Source: Planctomycetota bacterium (lineage in GTDB: Bacteria; Planctomycetota; Planctomycetia; Pirellulales; Pirellulaceae). From it: a stretch of DNA of 5,738 nt. Positions within the stretch are counted from its first letter, which is position 1, and each line of letters starts with the position of its first letter. The DNA is taken from the NCBI GenBank assembly GCA_023417165.1, contig JAEZGD010000055.1, positions 1 through 5,738 of the forward strand, given 5' to 3'. Both the position numbers and the translations under genes were made by a program. Below are positions 1-5,370 of this stretch, piece after piece. The notes under the pieces were generated by a model. It was given only the letters and a program-made list of their open reading frames with translations. It searched no databases and was not told the origin of the DNA.

Positions 1-486
1 CGGTAAATCTTGCTCAGGTTTCGGGTTTCGATCACCCCATCGTTCGATGCCGACGATGCGGAAGCGGGGCTGGATTCCACGGCAACGGACATAAGCAACT
101 CGGGATTGCGGTCAAGACGAAGGGAAAAACGAGACGACGCGGAGACGAGGCGAAAAGCTGGCTGCGTCGCGGCATACCACCATGTGCTTGCTGTACGAGG
201 CTAGCTTGCCAACGGTTCGTCCGCGGGAGACGAAAGCACGATCGGCCGCTGTCTCGGCAAACCCACGTATGCACTATAGATAAAGCACAGTCCATATCGC
301 AAGGAACCCCGGATATTCGTTCGGTAGACCGCAGCCGACCGTTCCCAATGCGCCGGTGAGGTCCACCCCGCAGGGTGGGTGGCAGCGACTTCCACCGCCG
401 CTGGCTCGCTCCCCGCGACAATCGCGCGCTTTCCGGCTAGGCTGACACCTCGAACTTCCGCTCCCACTTTTGTAGCTGAACGCCGT
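1..486. other. Upstream region of folC, no supported gene
   Basis: I find no convincing gene here. Open frames on both strands give arginine- and cysteine-rich translations with no family resemblance, and one plus frame stays open from base 3 to about 359 without any recognisable domain. Three items stand out. TATAGA at 275-280 resembles a -10 box, but nothing like TTGACA lies 16-18 bases upstream. A small GC hairpin (CCACCC, loop CGCA, GGGTGG) lies at 363-378 and would fall in a folC leader. A purine-rich tract lies at about 109-160. The tail of an upstream gene lying just outside the window cannot be excluded. Confidence 0.5.
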
Positions 487-1914
487 ATGGCGACCGTGCC
501 CGAGATTGCAAACTACGACGCCGCGCTCGCCTATTTGTATGGGCGAATCAACTACGAGCGGGCCGCTATTCCTGCGTATCGAGTGCAGAATTTCAAGCTC
601 GAACGCATGCGCGAGCTGATGCGCCGCCTGGGCGATCCGCATGTGCGGCTGCCGGTGATTCACGTCGCTGGAACGAAGGGCAAAGGCTCGACGTCGTCGA
701 TGCTCGCGTCCATTTTGTCGGCCGCTGGCTATCGCACGGGGCTGTACACCTCGCCGCACTTGGAACGAACCGAAGAGCGACTGGTTATCGACGGCCAGAT
801 TTGCTCGCCGGATGAATTTGTCGAGCTACTGCGTATTTTGCAGCCGGTGGTCGATGCCATCGATGACGAGGGCCTGCGCTGCACCGGGCCGGGATCGCCG
901 ACGTATTTCGAAATCATGACCGCGATGGCACTGGTCCATTTTGCGCGTCAAAAGGTCGATGCGGTGGTGCTGGAAGTTGGACTGGGTGGGCGGCTCGATT
1001 CGACCAACATTATCACGCCTGCGGTCAGCGTGATTACCAGCATCAGCTTCGACCACATGCGGCAACTTGGCAACACGCTGGCCGAGATCGCTGGCGAGAA
1101 GGCCGGCATCATCAAGCCGGGCGTGCCGGTGGTGACGGGCGTCACGCAGCCTGAGCCGCTGGAAGTCATCCAGCGCATCGCGCGCGAGCAGCAAGCTCCG
1201 CTGATTCGCGCAGGCGTCGATTTTGAATACGCCTTTCACATGCCCGAGGAGATTACCTCGGCCGATCGCTTGCCGCGCGGCCGGATGCAGTATCGCAGCC
1301 ATCGCTCGGGCGAACCGGCGAGCAGCTATGAAGGGCTGGAAGTGGGCCTTGTCGGCGAACACCAGGCAGCTAACGCAGCCGTTGCGTTGGCGACGATCGA
1401 ACAACTGCAACGGCAAGGTTGGAAGCTGGATGAAGCCGCCATTAGCCGCGGTTTGGCAAGCGTGCGCTGCCCGGCACGGATCGAAGTTTTGCAAGTGCAG
1501 CCAACCGTGGTCATCGATACGGCCCACAATGCCGCGTCCATTGAGGCGCTGCTGCGTGTGCTGACGGCCAGCACCGAGTTTCGTTGTCGTCACCTGGTCT
1601 TTGCGTGTAGCAAGGATAAAGACGCTAGCGCGATGCTGGCGCAGCTTTGGCCGCATTTCGATAGTTTGATTCTGACCCGCTTCGCCAATAATCCGCGGGC
1701 GATCTCGCCTGAGGAATTGGTCGCGCTCTGCCAACCGCTGGTGGCGAGATCGCCGGGCAAAGGTCCGCAATTGTTGACGAGTCCCGAACCGCTCGCCGCC
1801 TGGCATTTGGCGCGGAATTTGGCGGAGCCGAACGACCTGGTGTGCATCACCGGCTCGTTCTTCCTGGCGGCCGAGCTGCGCGGCGTCGTGCTGCGCGATG
1901 CGGCCGCCGTTTAG
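487..1914 (+). CDS. folC: Bifunctional folylpolyglutamate synthase / dihydrofolate synthase
   Basis: This cytosolic Mur-ligase-family enzyme uses ATP to join glutamate to dihydropteroate and to extend folate gamma-glutamate tails, which keeps folates in the cell. The 475-residue product is slightly longer than typical FolC. Visible motifs are the P-loop HVAGTKGKGST (59-69), LEVGLGGRLDSTN (162-174), SFDHMRQLG (187-195), GEKAGIIKPG (203-212, containing the lysine expected to be carbamylated), GEHQAANAA (290-298), PARIEVL (329-335), DTAHNAAS (344-351) in the C-terminal domain, and a terminal TGS (455-457). The frame stays open back to a GTG at 379, but the extra 36 residues look unrelated to FolC, so I start at ATG 487, where the family-like NYDAALAYLYGRINYER begins. 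No clear Shine-Dalgarno precedes this ATG. The DTAHNAAS motif lacks the proline of the usual AHNP. The stop codon overlaps that of the opposing lipoprotein gene. The family call is secure; the start is less so. Confidence 0.96.
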   Translation: MATVPEIANYDAALAYLYGRINYERAAIPAYRVQNFKLERMRELMRRLGDPHVRLPVIHVAGTKGKGSTSSMLASILSAAGYRTGLYTSPHLERTEERLVIDGQICSPDEFVELLRILQPVVDAIDDEGLRCTGPGSPTYFEIMTAMALVHFARQKVDAVVLEVGLGGRLDSTNIITPAVSVITSISFDHMRQLGNTLAEIAGEKAGIIKPGVPVVTGVTQPEPLEVIQRIAREQQAPLIRAGVDFEYAFHMPEEITSADRLPRGRMQYRSHRSGEPASSYEGLEVGLVGEHQAANAAVALATIEQLQRQGWKLDEAAISRGLASVRCPARIEVLQVQPTVVIDTAHNAASIEALLRVLTASTEFRCRHLVFACSKDKDASAMLAQLWPHFDSLILTRFANNPRAISPEELVALCQPLVARSPGKGPQLLTSPEPLAAWHLARNLAEPNDLVCITGSFFLAAELRGVVLRDAAAV

Positions 1915-2096
1915 CGACGCAGTGTCGCTTTGAGCGAAGCACTAGGACTGCTCACATCCATGTTCGGCCTGGAGTGCGGTGTCTGGCGGTCGCGCTTGAT
2001 CACCGTGGCGGTTTTGCCCGGCACGCTCGGCGCGAACCGCTCCGCACCTGCGGTGCAGCTTCCCAGCATCAATAATGCGAACAAAACGGCGTGCAT
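1911..2096 (-). CDS. Very short predicted lipoprotein
   Basis: The 61-residue product begins with a compact hydrophobic stretch, MHAVLFALLMLGSC, whose LGSC matches a lipobox with Cys14 as the acylation site, so it is probably exported and lipid-anchored. The mature part of about 48 residues is polar, rich in serine, arginine and lysine, and has no domain I recognise. The ATG at 2096 is chosen because AGGAG (2105-2109) lies 8 bases upstream. A TTG at 2114 would add MPGAHR and give the signal peptide a positive charge, which it otherwise lacks, so that start remains an alternative. The gene ends against folC with overlapping stops (shared bases 1911-1914). Very short lipoproteins are common in planctomycetes, mostly of unknown role. 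The function is unknown. Confidence 0.6.
   Translation of the reverse strand: MHAVLFALLMLGSCTAGAERFAPSVPGKTATVIKRDRQTPHSRPNMDVSSPSASLKATLRR
1913..1929. terminator. Short hairpin at the folC/lipoprotein convergent junction
   Basis: AGCGAC (1913-1918) and GTCGCT (1924-1929) form a 6-bp stem with a 5-base loop, starting inside the folC stop codon. On the plus strand only TTG follows, so this is not a classic U-tract terminator. It lies exactly at the tail-to-tail junction and could help end or protect transcripts from either side. On the minus strand it falls within the last codons of the lipoprotein gene. Confidence 0.3.
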
Positions 2097-2104
2097 ACGA
2101 TGCG

Positions 2105-2109
2105 CTCCT
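2105..2109 (-). promoter_or_regulatory. Shine-Dalgarno site of the short lipoprotein
   Basis: The minus strand reads AGGAG, then an 8-base spacer, then the ATG at 2096. It is the best ribosome binding site in the window and is the main reason for calling the small gene real and for preferring ATG over the upstream TTG. Confidence 0.6.
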
Positions 2110-2294
2110 GGCAAGATGCCCTACTGCCTGGCAGGGCCTGTATGGTTGCATCGGAAGGCACAAGCCGAAGTTCGATTGCAATCCTTGCGCGCGATGTGAT
2201 CGTTGCAACCGGCCCGCTTCGCTAGGCAGTAAAGTTGCCAAAGCGCAACGCTCTATAGCTGGGTGGCTGAACGATTTCGCGTTCCAATTTGGCC

Positions 2295-2300
2295 TAGAAT
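2295..2300 (+). promoter_or_regulatory. Possible -10 element TAGAAT
   Basis: TAGAAT differs from TATAAT at one position and points toward the plus-strand terminator at 2454-2487. No TTGACA-like -35 box is present 16-18 bases upstream (the bases there read about CGATTT), so this is weak. If used, transcription would begin near 2307 and yield an RNA of about 180 bases. Confidence 0.22.
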
Positions 2301-2421
2301 CGCTACCACCGTTACAACCAGCGCGCTGGCGTCGCGTTTGCTCAACATTTTTGAACGGACCGCGCCCGCGAACGCTTGTGGCCGCTTGCAGGCTGACTAG
2401 CCTGAATGAGGTGGGAAGCAA

Positions 2422-2437
2422 CGAGTGGTACCACTCG
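2422..2437. repeat. Perfect 16-bp palindrome CGAGTGGTACCACTCG
   Basis: The two 8-base halves are exact reverse complements with no spacer. As DNA this could be a binding site for a symmetric dimeric protein. As RNA it would form a short stem only after opening a central loop. It sits 16 bases before the terminator stem. Its role is unknown. Confidence 0.45.
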
Positions 2438-2453
2438 GTCAGTCAACGGGTGC

Positions 2454-2490
2454 CTGGGGGCTGTCAGGATGACAACCCCCAGTTTTTATT
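2454..2490 (+). terminator. Strong intrinsic terminator, plus orientation
   Basis: CTGGGGG (2454-2460) pairs with CCCCCAG (2476-2482). Inside it, after one C/A mismatch, TGTC (2462-2465) pairs with GACA (2471-2474) around the loop AGGAT. TTTTT (2483-2487) follows immediately on the plus strand, so the orientation is plus. On the minus strand the same hairpin begins three bases after the rsmE stop codon but has no U-tract, so for rsmE it may act only as a 3'-end stabiliser. The T-tract overlaps the rsmE stop codon. Confidence 0.75.
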
Positions 2491-3202
2491 GTGCGGCGGC
2501 TTCGCCGCTGTCGGCGCCCGCCAACACCGTCAGCGCGATCGCCGCGGTTTCGACACGCAAGATGCGTGGTCCCAGCGAAACCGCTTGCCAGCCGCTGGCG
2601 ACTGCGATGGCGACTTCTTCGTCGCTCCAGCCGCCTTCAGGGCCGATGGCGGCAATCAACGCATCGTGCGGTCCACCTAGAGCATGCTTCGCATCCATGC
2701 CAGGATGCGCGAACAAACGAATCGTTGCGGTGGCGGTCGCGGCATAGTGCGGCCACTTCTCGGGAGCAGCGATCTCCAACAGGCGATTGCGACCGCATTG
2801 CTTCGCCGCCTCAATGCTCCACCGCCGCAAGCGCGCGAGCGCCGACTCGACCGGTTGCGCAACGCTGCGCTGGCAAACCAGCGGCACGATCCGCGTCGCG
2901 CCCAGTTCGGTGAGCTTCTCGACCAGCCACTGCTGCCGATCGCCTTTGGGGAGCGCCACCGCGATGGTCAGATCGCGCGCGAGTTCGCGATCGATCTCGC
3001 GCCGCTCGACGATTTCGACATCGACCGCTTGTTTCGATAGGTTCGTGATCGTCGCCAGGAACTCGGCGCCGCTGCCGTCGAAGAGCGTGATCTGGTCGCC
3101 GATCTTGGCACGCATGACTTTCGCCACGTGCTGCGCTTCGCCTTCGACAAGCCGCGCGTGCGGGCCTTGGATCGGAACTTCGACGAAGAAACGTTCAGAC
3201 AT
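2486..3202 (-). CDS. rsmE: 16S rRNA (uracil(1498)-N3)-methyltransferase
   Basis: RsmE uses S-adenosylmethionine to methylate N3 of U1498 (E. coli numbering) in 16S rRNA of the assembled small subunit. The 238-residue product is close to the family's usual length. An N-terminal PUA-like RNA-binding part (about 1-70, containing HVAKVMRAKIGDQITLFDG) is followed by a SPOUT methyltransferase domain. Family motifs include ALPKGDRQQWLVEKLTELG (83-101), EAAKQCGR (131-138), GPEGGWSDEE (187-196) and LGPRILRVETAA (210-221); the last two form the trefoil knot that binds the cofactor. I use the ATG at 3202, giving MSERFFVEVPI. The frame runs back to a TTG at 3226, but the added MLATVFAA is not family-like. 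Neither start has a good Shine-Dalgarno. The gene is divergent from the ATPase gene. The stop codon abuts the terminator hairpin. Confidence 0.96.
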   Translation of the reverse strand: MSERFFVEVPIQGPHARLVEGEAQHVAKVMRAKIGDQITLFDGSGAEFLATITNLSKQAVDVEIVERREIDRELARDLTIAVALPKGDRQQWLVEKLTELGATRIVPLVCQRSVAQPVESALARLRRWSIEAAKQCGRNRLLEIAAPEKWPHYAATATATIRLFAHPGMDAKHALGGPHDALIAAIGPEGGWSDEEVAIAVASGWQAVSLGPRILRVETAAIALTVLAGADSGEAAAQ

Positions 3203-3252
3203 CGCGGCGAAAACCGTTGCTAGCAAGATGGCTCATTAACGCTGGGGGGATG

Positions 3253-3258
3253 ATTCTA
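3253..3258 (-). promoter_or_regulatory. Possible -10 element for rsmE
   Basis: The minus strand reads TAGAAT here, about 50 bases upstream of the rsmE ATG, inside the 117-base divergent gap. No good -35 hexamer is visible at 16-18 bases. It matches the -10-like hexamer at 2295-2300, which mildly suggests a shared promoter style in this genome. The promoter of the divergent ATPase gene must also lie in this gap, but I cannot locate it. Confidence 0.25.
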
Positions 3259-3306
3259 CCGATTTTAGCCGAAGGGCGGTATTGCCGCGCCGCTGCCAAC
3301 CTTCGC

Positions 3307-3310
3307 AGGA
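3307..3310 (+). promoter_or_regulatory. Shine-Dalgarno site of the ExeA-like ATPase
   Basis: AGGA sits 9 bases before the ATG at 3320. This supports that start over other in-frame possibilities. Confidence 0.45.
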
Positions 3311-3319
3311 ACGCCACGG

Positions 3320-4129
3320 ATGTCCCTCACTGCCATCTCTCCCACCGAACTCTGGGCCAGCGGCCTGGATGCCGCGCGGTTCTTTGCCAGCGCCGCGCAT
3401 GAAGAAGCCCTCGCGCGCTTGGATTACCTGGTCACCACCCAGCGGCGCTTAGGCGTATTGGTGGGAGCTTGCGGCAGCGGCAAGACGCTGATCCTGGAAT
3501 TGGCGGCGCGCAAGTGGCGACAAACACGCCATGCGGTCTCGCTGATCAGCGCCACGGCGATGGAGCCGGTCGATCTGCTCACGCGCTTGAGCAGTGATTG
3601 GCAGCATGCGGTCGCGCCGACGGCGTCGCGCGCCGTACTGTGGCAAACCGTGACCGATGCGCTGACCGTGCATCGTTGCGAGCAGCGCGCCAGCGTGCTG
3701 CTGGTTGACGACGCCGGGCAAGCTCAGTTCGATGTGCTCGATATCGTGACGCGTTTGGCGCACGCTGGCGATATCATTCAGCCTCGCCTGGCGATGGTGC
3801 TGGCGGTTGATCCGGCGCGCATCAGCCACCTGGGCGAGCAACTGTTGAGCCGCGCCGACCTGCGCATCGACCTGGCGGCGCTCGATGTGGCCGAGACGCG
3901 CGACTATCTGCAAGCCCATTGGAACGCCAGTCGCGACGTGGCGCCGACGCTGGACATGGACGCTACGCAGCGGATGCACGAACTGACCGGCGGCTTGCCG
4001 CGGCGATTGAATCAACTGGGCAACCTGGTCATGCTGGCCGCCAAGGCGGATGATCGCACTGCCATCGATGTCGCGCTCGTCGACACGGTTTATCGCGAAC
4101 TCACCGCGCAATCGCTGGCACGCCGCTAA
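3320..4129 (+). CDS. ExeA/GspA-like AAA ATPase
   Basis: The 269-residue product is a soluble P-loop ATPase of the ExeA/GspA type (AAA_22-like). The N-terminal FFASAAHEEALARLDYL (21-37) resembles the family's lead-in helix. Walker A is GACGSGKT (49-56) and Walker B is VLLVDDAG (126-133). A sensor-1-like strand is MVLAVDP (159-165), and the C-terminal lid carries GGLPRRLNQLGNLVMLAA (224-241), close to the family's GGxPRxxNxL motif. ExeA proteins help insert the type II secretion secretin and carry a membrane helix and a peptidoglycan-binding domain. This protein stops after the ATPase module and shows no membrane helix, so its partner and process are unknown. The catalytic position usually filled by Glu after the Walker B Asp is Asp131 here. 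No secretion, pilus or transposase gene lies in view. It probably shares a transcript with the HAD gene, 9 bases downstream. The fold is confident; the role is not. Confidence 0.85.
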   Translation: MSLTAISPTELWASGLDAARFFASAAHEEALARLDYLVTTQRRLGVLVGACGSGKTLILELAARKWRQTRHAVSLISATAMEPVDLLTRLSSDWQHAVAPTASRAVLWQTVTDALTVHRCEQRASVLLVDDAGQAQFDVLDIVTRLAHAGDIIQPRLAMVLAVDPARISHLGEQLLSRADLRIDLAALDVAETRDYLQAHWNASRDVAPTLDMDATQRMHELTGGLPRRLNQLGNLVMLAAKADDRTAIDVALVDTVYRELTAQSLARR

Positions 4130-4138
4130 ACTATCGGC

Positions 4139-4813
4139 ATGAGTGTTGTTCGATTCGTCTTGTTCGATGCCGTCGGGACGCTGATCTTTCCTCGGCCAGC
4201 CGTCGCCGAGGTGTATGCGGCGCATGGTCAGCGTTTTGGTTCGCAATTGACCGCGCCCGAGATTCAAATGCGCTTTCGCACGGCGTTCGTCCGCACAACG
4301 CAGCACGAACCGGTCAGCGAAGCAGGCGAGCGCGAGCGCTGGCGGCAAATCGTGCGCGAGATCTTTGACGACGTCACTGCTGCTGACGACGGCTTATTCG
4401 GCAGCCTGTGGCAGCACTTCGCCGAGGGGCAGCATTGGGCCCTGTTCGACGATGTGCCAGCCGCGTGGCAGGGGCTGACGCAGCGCGGCTTTGAGCTAGG
4501 GATTGCGTCAAACTTCGATGCGCGGCTGCACAACGTGTGTCGCCATCTGCCGCCGCTCAACGCTTGCAAGCTACGCTTCGTGTCGTCGGAAGTCGGCTTC
4601 GCGAAGCCTGATCCACGCTTCTACACTACGGTGGCCGAGCGCTTGTCGGCTTCACCGCAGGAACTGTTGCTCGTGGGCGATGACCCACGCTGTGATTATG
4701 AGCCGGCTTTGGCCGCTGGTTGGCAGGCGATTCAGATCGATCGCGAGGCTGACCAGTCTACGCCAAGCGTGATTCGCGACTTGCGTGAGCTCTTGCCGCT
4801 ACTCGCCCGCTAA
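4139..4813 (+). CDS. HAD-superfamily (subfamily IA-like) hydrolase
   Basis: The 224-residue product has the four HAD motifs. Motif I is FDAVGTL (9-15) with nucleophile Asp10, motif II is IASNFD (122-127) with Ser124, motif III is Lys156 in GFAKPDPRFY, and motif IV is LLVGDDPRCDYEPALAAGW (177-195) with Asp181. A helical cap lies at about residues 16-110. In classic HAD phosphatases motif I is DxDGT; here the second Asp is Val12. DAVGT is typical of REG-2/HDHD3-like members, and haloacid dehalogenases have a comparable DAYGT, so phosphatase activity cannot be assumed and the substrate is unknown. The ATG is 9 bases after the ATPase stop and has no clear Shine-Dalgarno, consistent with translational coupling. 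The stop codon overlaps that of the opposing membrane protein gene (4810-4813). Confidence 0.87.
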   Translation: MSVVRFVLFDAVGTLIFPRPAVAEVYAAHGQRFGSQLTAPEIQMRFRTAFVRTTQHEPVSEAGERERWRQIVREIFDDVTAADDGLFGSLWQHFAEGQHWALFDDVPAAWQGLTQRGFELGIASNFDARLHNVCRHLPPLNACKLRFVSSEVGFAKPDPRFYTTVAERLSASPQELLLVGDDPRCDYEPALAAGWQAIQIDREADQSTPSVIRDLRELLPLLAR

Positions 4814-5370
4814 CGACGATGCAGCCGGGCGGTGAGCGGTCCTACATCGCCGCGGCGACGAGCAGTAATCTCCGCCGCGATGTCGCGCGCGGTGTACTCG
4901 AGCGGACCATCGCCAAACCACACAGGCGGGCCAGCAAAGGCTTCGTTGGCGAAGATCGGCGTGCCGGGCGGCGTGTTGTCAGTCGGAAGGCGGGCTTGCG
5001 CGTCCGCGGTGAGGAACATGGCCACCGCGTCTTGATCGCGCAGGCGAAAGCACTCGACGTGAATGATCTCCTGCCAGCGGATCAAGCCTGTGCGGCAGAT
5101 TTTGACGTCGATCCCTTCGGCCGTGATGACCGCGCGCGGACGCCGATCGGCCAGGAACACAATCGCCAGGCAGGTCATGATGCCGCCGCCGATCCAACCC
5201 AACGTAATGACGGTGGGCGGCAGACTCTGACGCATCGAAGCAACGGTCGACACGCCCAGCAGGACCAGGCCACCGAGCAGTTGTAGCAAGGATGGAACCC
5301 AACGCGCGCGGATCGCGATCGTCGGTCGGCCAGGTTCAGAAACATGCGCCGCGTCGTCCATGCGTGTCAT
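4810..5370 (-). CDS. Small membrane protein with PH-like C-terminal region
   Basis: The 186-residue product has a short polar N-terminus, two probable transmembrane helices at about residues 26-44 and 54-73 joined by a short loop, and a soluble C-terminal part. The segment RAVITAEGIDVKICRTGLIRWQ (79-100), followed by EIIHVECFRLRDQDAVAMFL, has the strand pattern and the 'xxGIxxxxxGxIxW-xxI' spacing seen in small bacterial PH-like membrane proteins such as the STM3941-like group; this is a resemblance, not a confident assignment. The function is unknown. The ATG at 5370 has a weak upstream GGATGAG with an 8-base spacer; an in-frame ATG at 5361 is less likely. A 9-base inverted repeat includes this start codon. 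The gene is co-directional with the ThuA-like gene 111 bases upstream and overlaps the HAD gene tail-to-tail by four bases. Confidence 0.78.
   Translation of the reverse strand: MTRMDDAAHVSEPGRPTIAIRARWVPSLLQLLGGLVLLGVSTVASMRQSLPPTVITLGWIGGGIMTCLAIVFLADRRPRAVITAEGIDVKICRTGLIRWQEIIHVECFRLRDQDAVAMFLTADAQARLPTDNTPPGTPIFANEAFAGPPVWFGDGPLEYTARDIAAEITARRRGDVGPLTARLHRR

Larger units (their letters stand above)
2097..2485. other. Structured intergenic region
   Basis: This 389-base gap separates rsmE from the lipoprotein gene and contains no believable coding frame. It is rich in inverted repeats. CGTTGC (2201-2206) pairs with GCAACG (2245-2250), enclosing GCTT/AAGC and GGCA/TGCC. CCAGCGCGCTGG at 2318-2329 is a perfect palindrome. 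CAGGCT-GACT-AGCCTG forms a hairpin at 2389-2404. A 16-base palindrome lies at 2422-2437 and a terminator at 2454-2487. The promoter of the lipoprotein gene should also be in here on the minus strand, but I find no clear -35/-10 pair. There is no tRNA, T-box, RNase P, tmRNA or SRP RNA signature. Confidence 0.55.
2307..2490 (+). ncRNA. Candidate small RNA ending at an intrinsic terminator
   Basis: This is inferred from layout only. A -10-like TAGAAT at 2295-2300 is followed by a palindrome (2318-2329), a 6-bp hairpin with a GACT loop (2389-2404), a 16-base palindrome (2422-2437) and a strong terminator with a T-tract (2454-2487). No protein gene on the plus strand explains the terminator; folC ends more than 500 bases earlier. 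The primary sequence matches no RNA family I recognise. It could instead be a long folC 3' end, or a barrier to antisense transcription into rsmE. Confidence 0.28.

Noticed and set aside
32..759. Overlapping minus-strand frames upstream of and inside folC
   Set aside because: They have no ribosome binding site, no motif, and low-complexity composition; part is antisense to folC.
826..1806. 326-residue open frame on the minus strand
   Set aside because: It lies wholly inside folC, is rich in Arg/His/Gln as expected for an antisense frame of GC-rich coding DNA, and has no recognisable domain.
2165..2200. TTCGATT-like T-loop suggesting a tRNA remnant
   Set aside because: No acceptor stem, anticodon arm or conserved spacing can be built around it.
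2405..2487. T-box or SRP-RNA-like leader, prompted by GGTACC and GGGAAGCAA near a terminator
   Set aside because: The conserved T-box sequence and specifier loop and the SRP GGAAGG/AGCAGCC core are absent, and no plus-strand gene follows.
2075..2680. 201-residue open frame on the plus strand crossing the intergenic gap into rsmE
   Set aside because: It runs through the terminator hairpin and antisense to rsmE, and resembles no family.
3274..3288. GCGG/CCGC inverted repeat in the rsmE-ATPase gap as an operator
   Set aside because: The stem is only four bases and is expected by chance in GC-rich DNA.
3449..4348. 299-residue open frame on the minus strand
   Set aside because: It is antisense to the ATPase and HAD genes, both of which have clear family motifs; its translation is of low-complexity Arg/Gln/His type.
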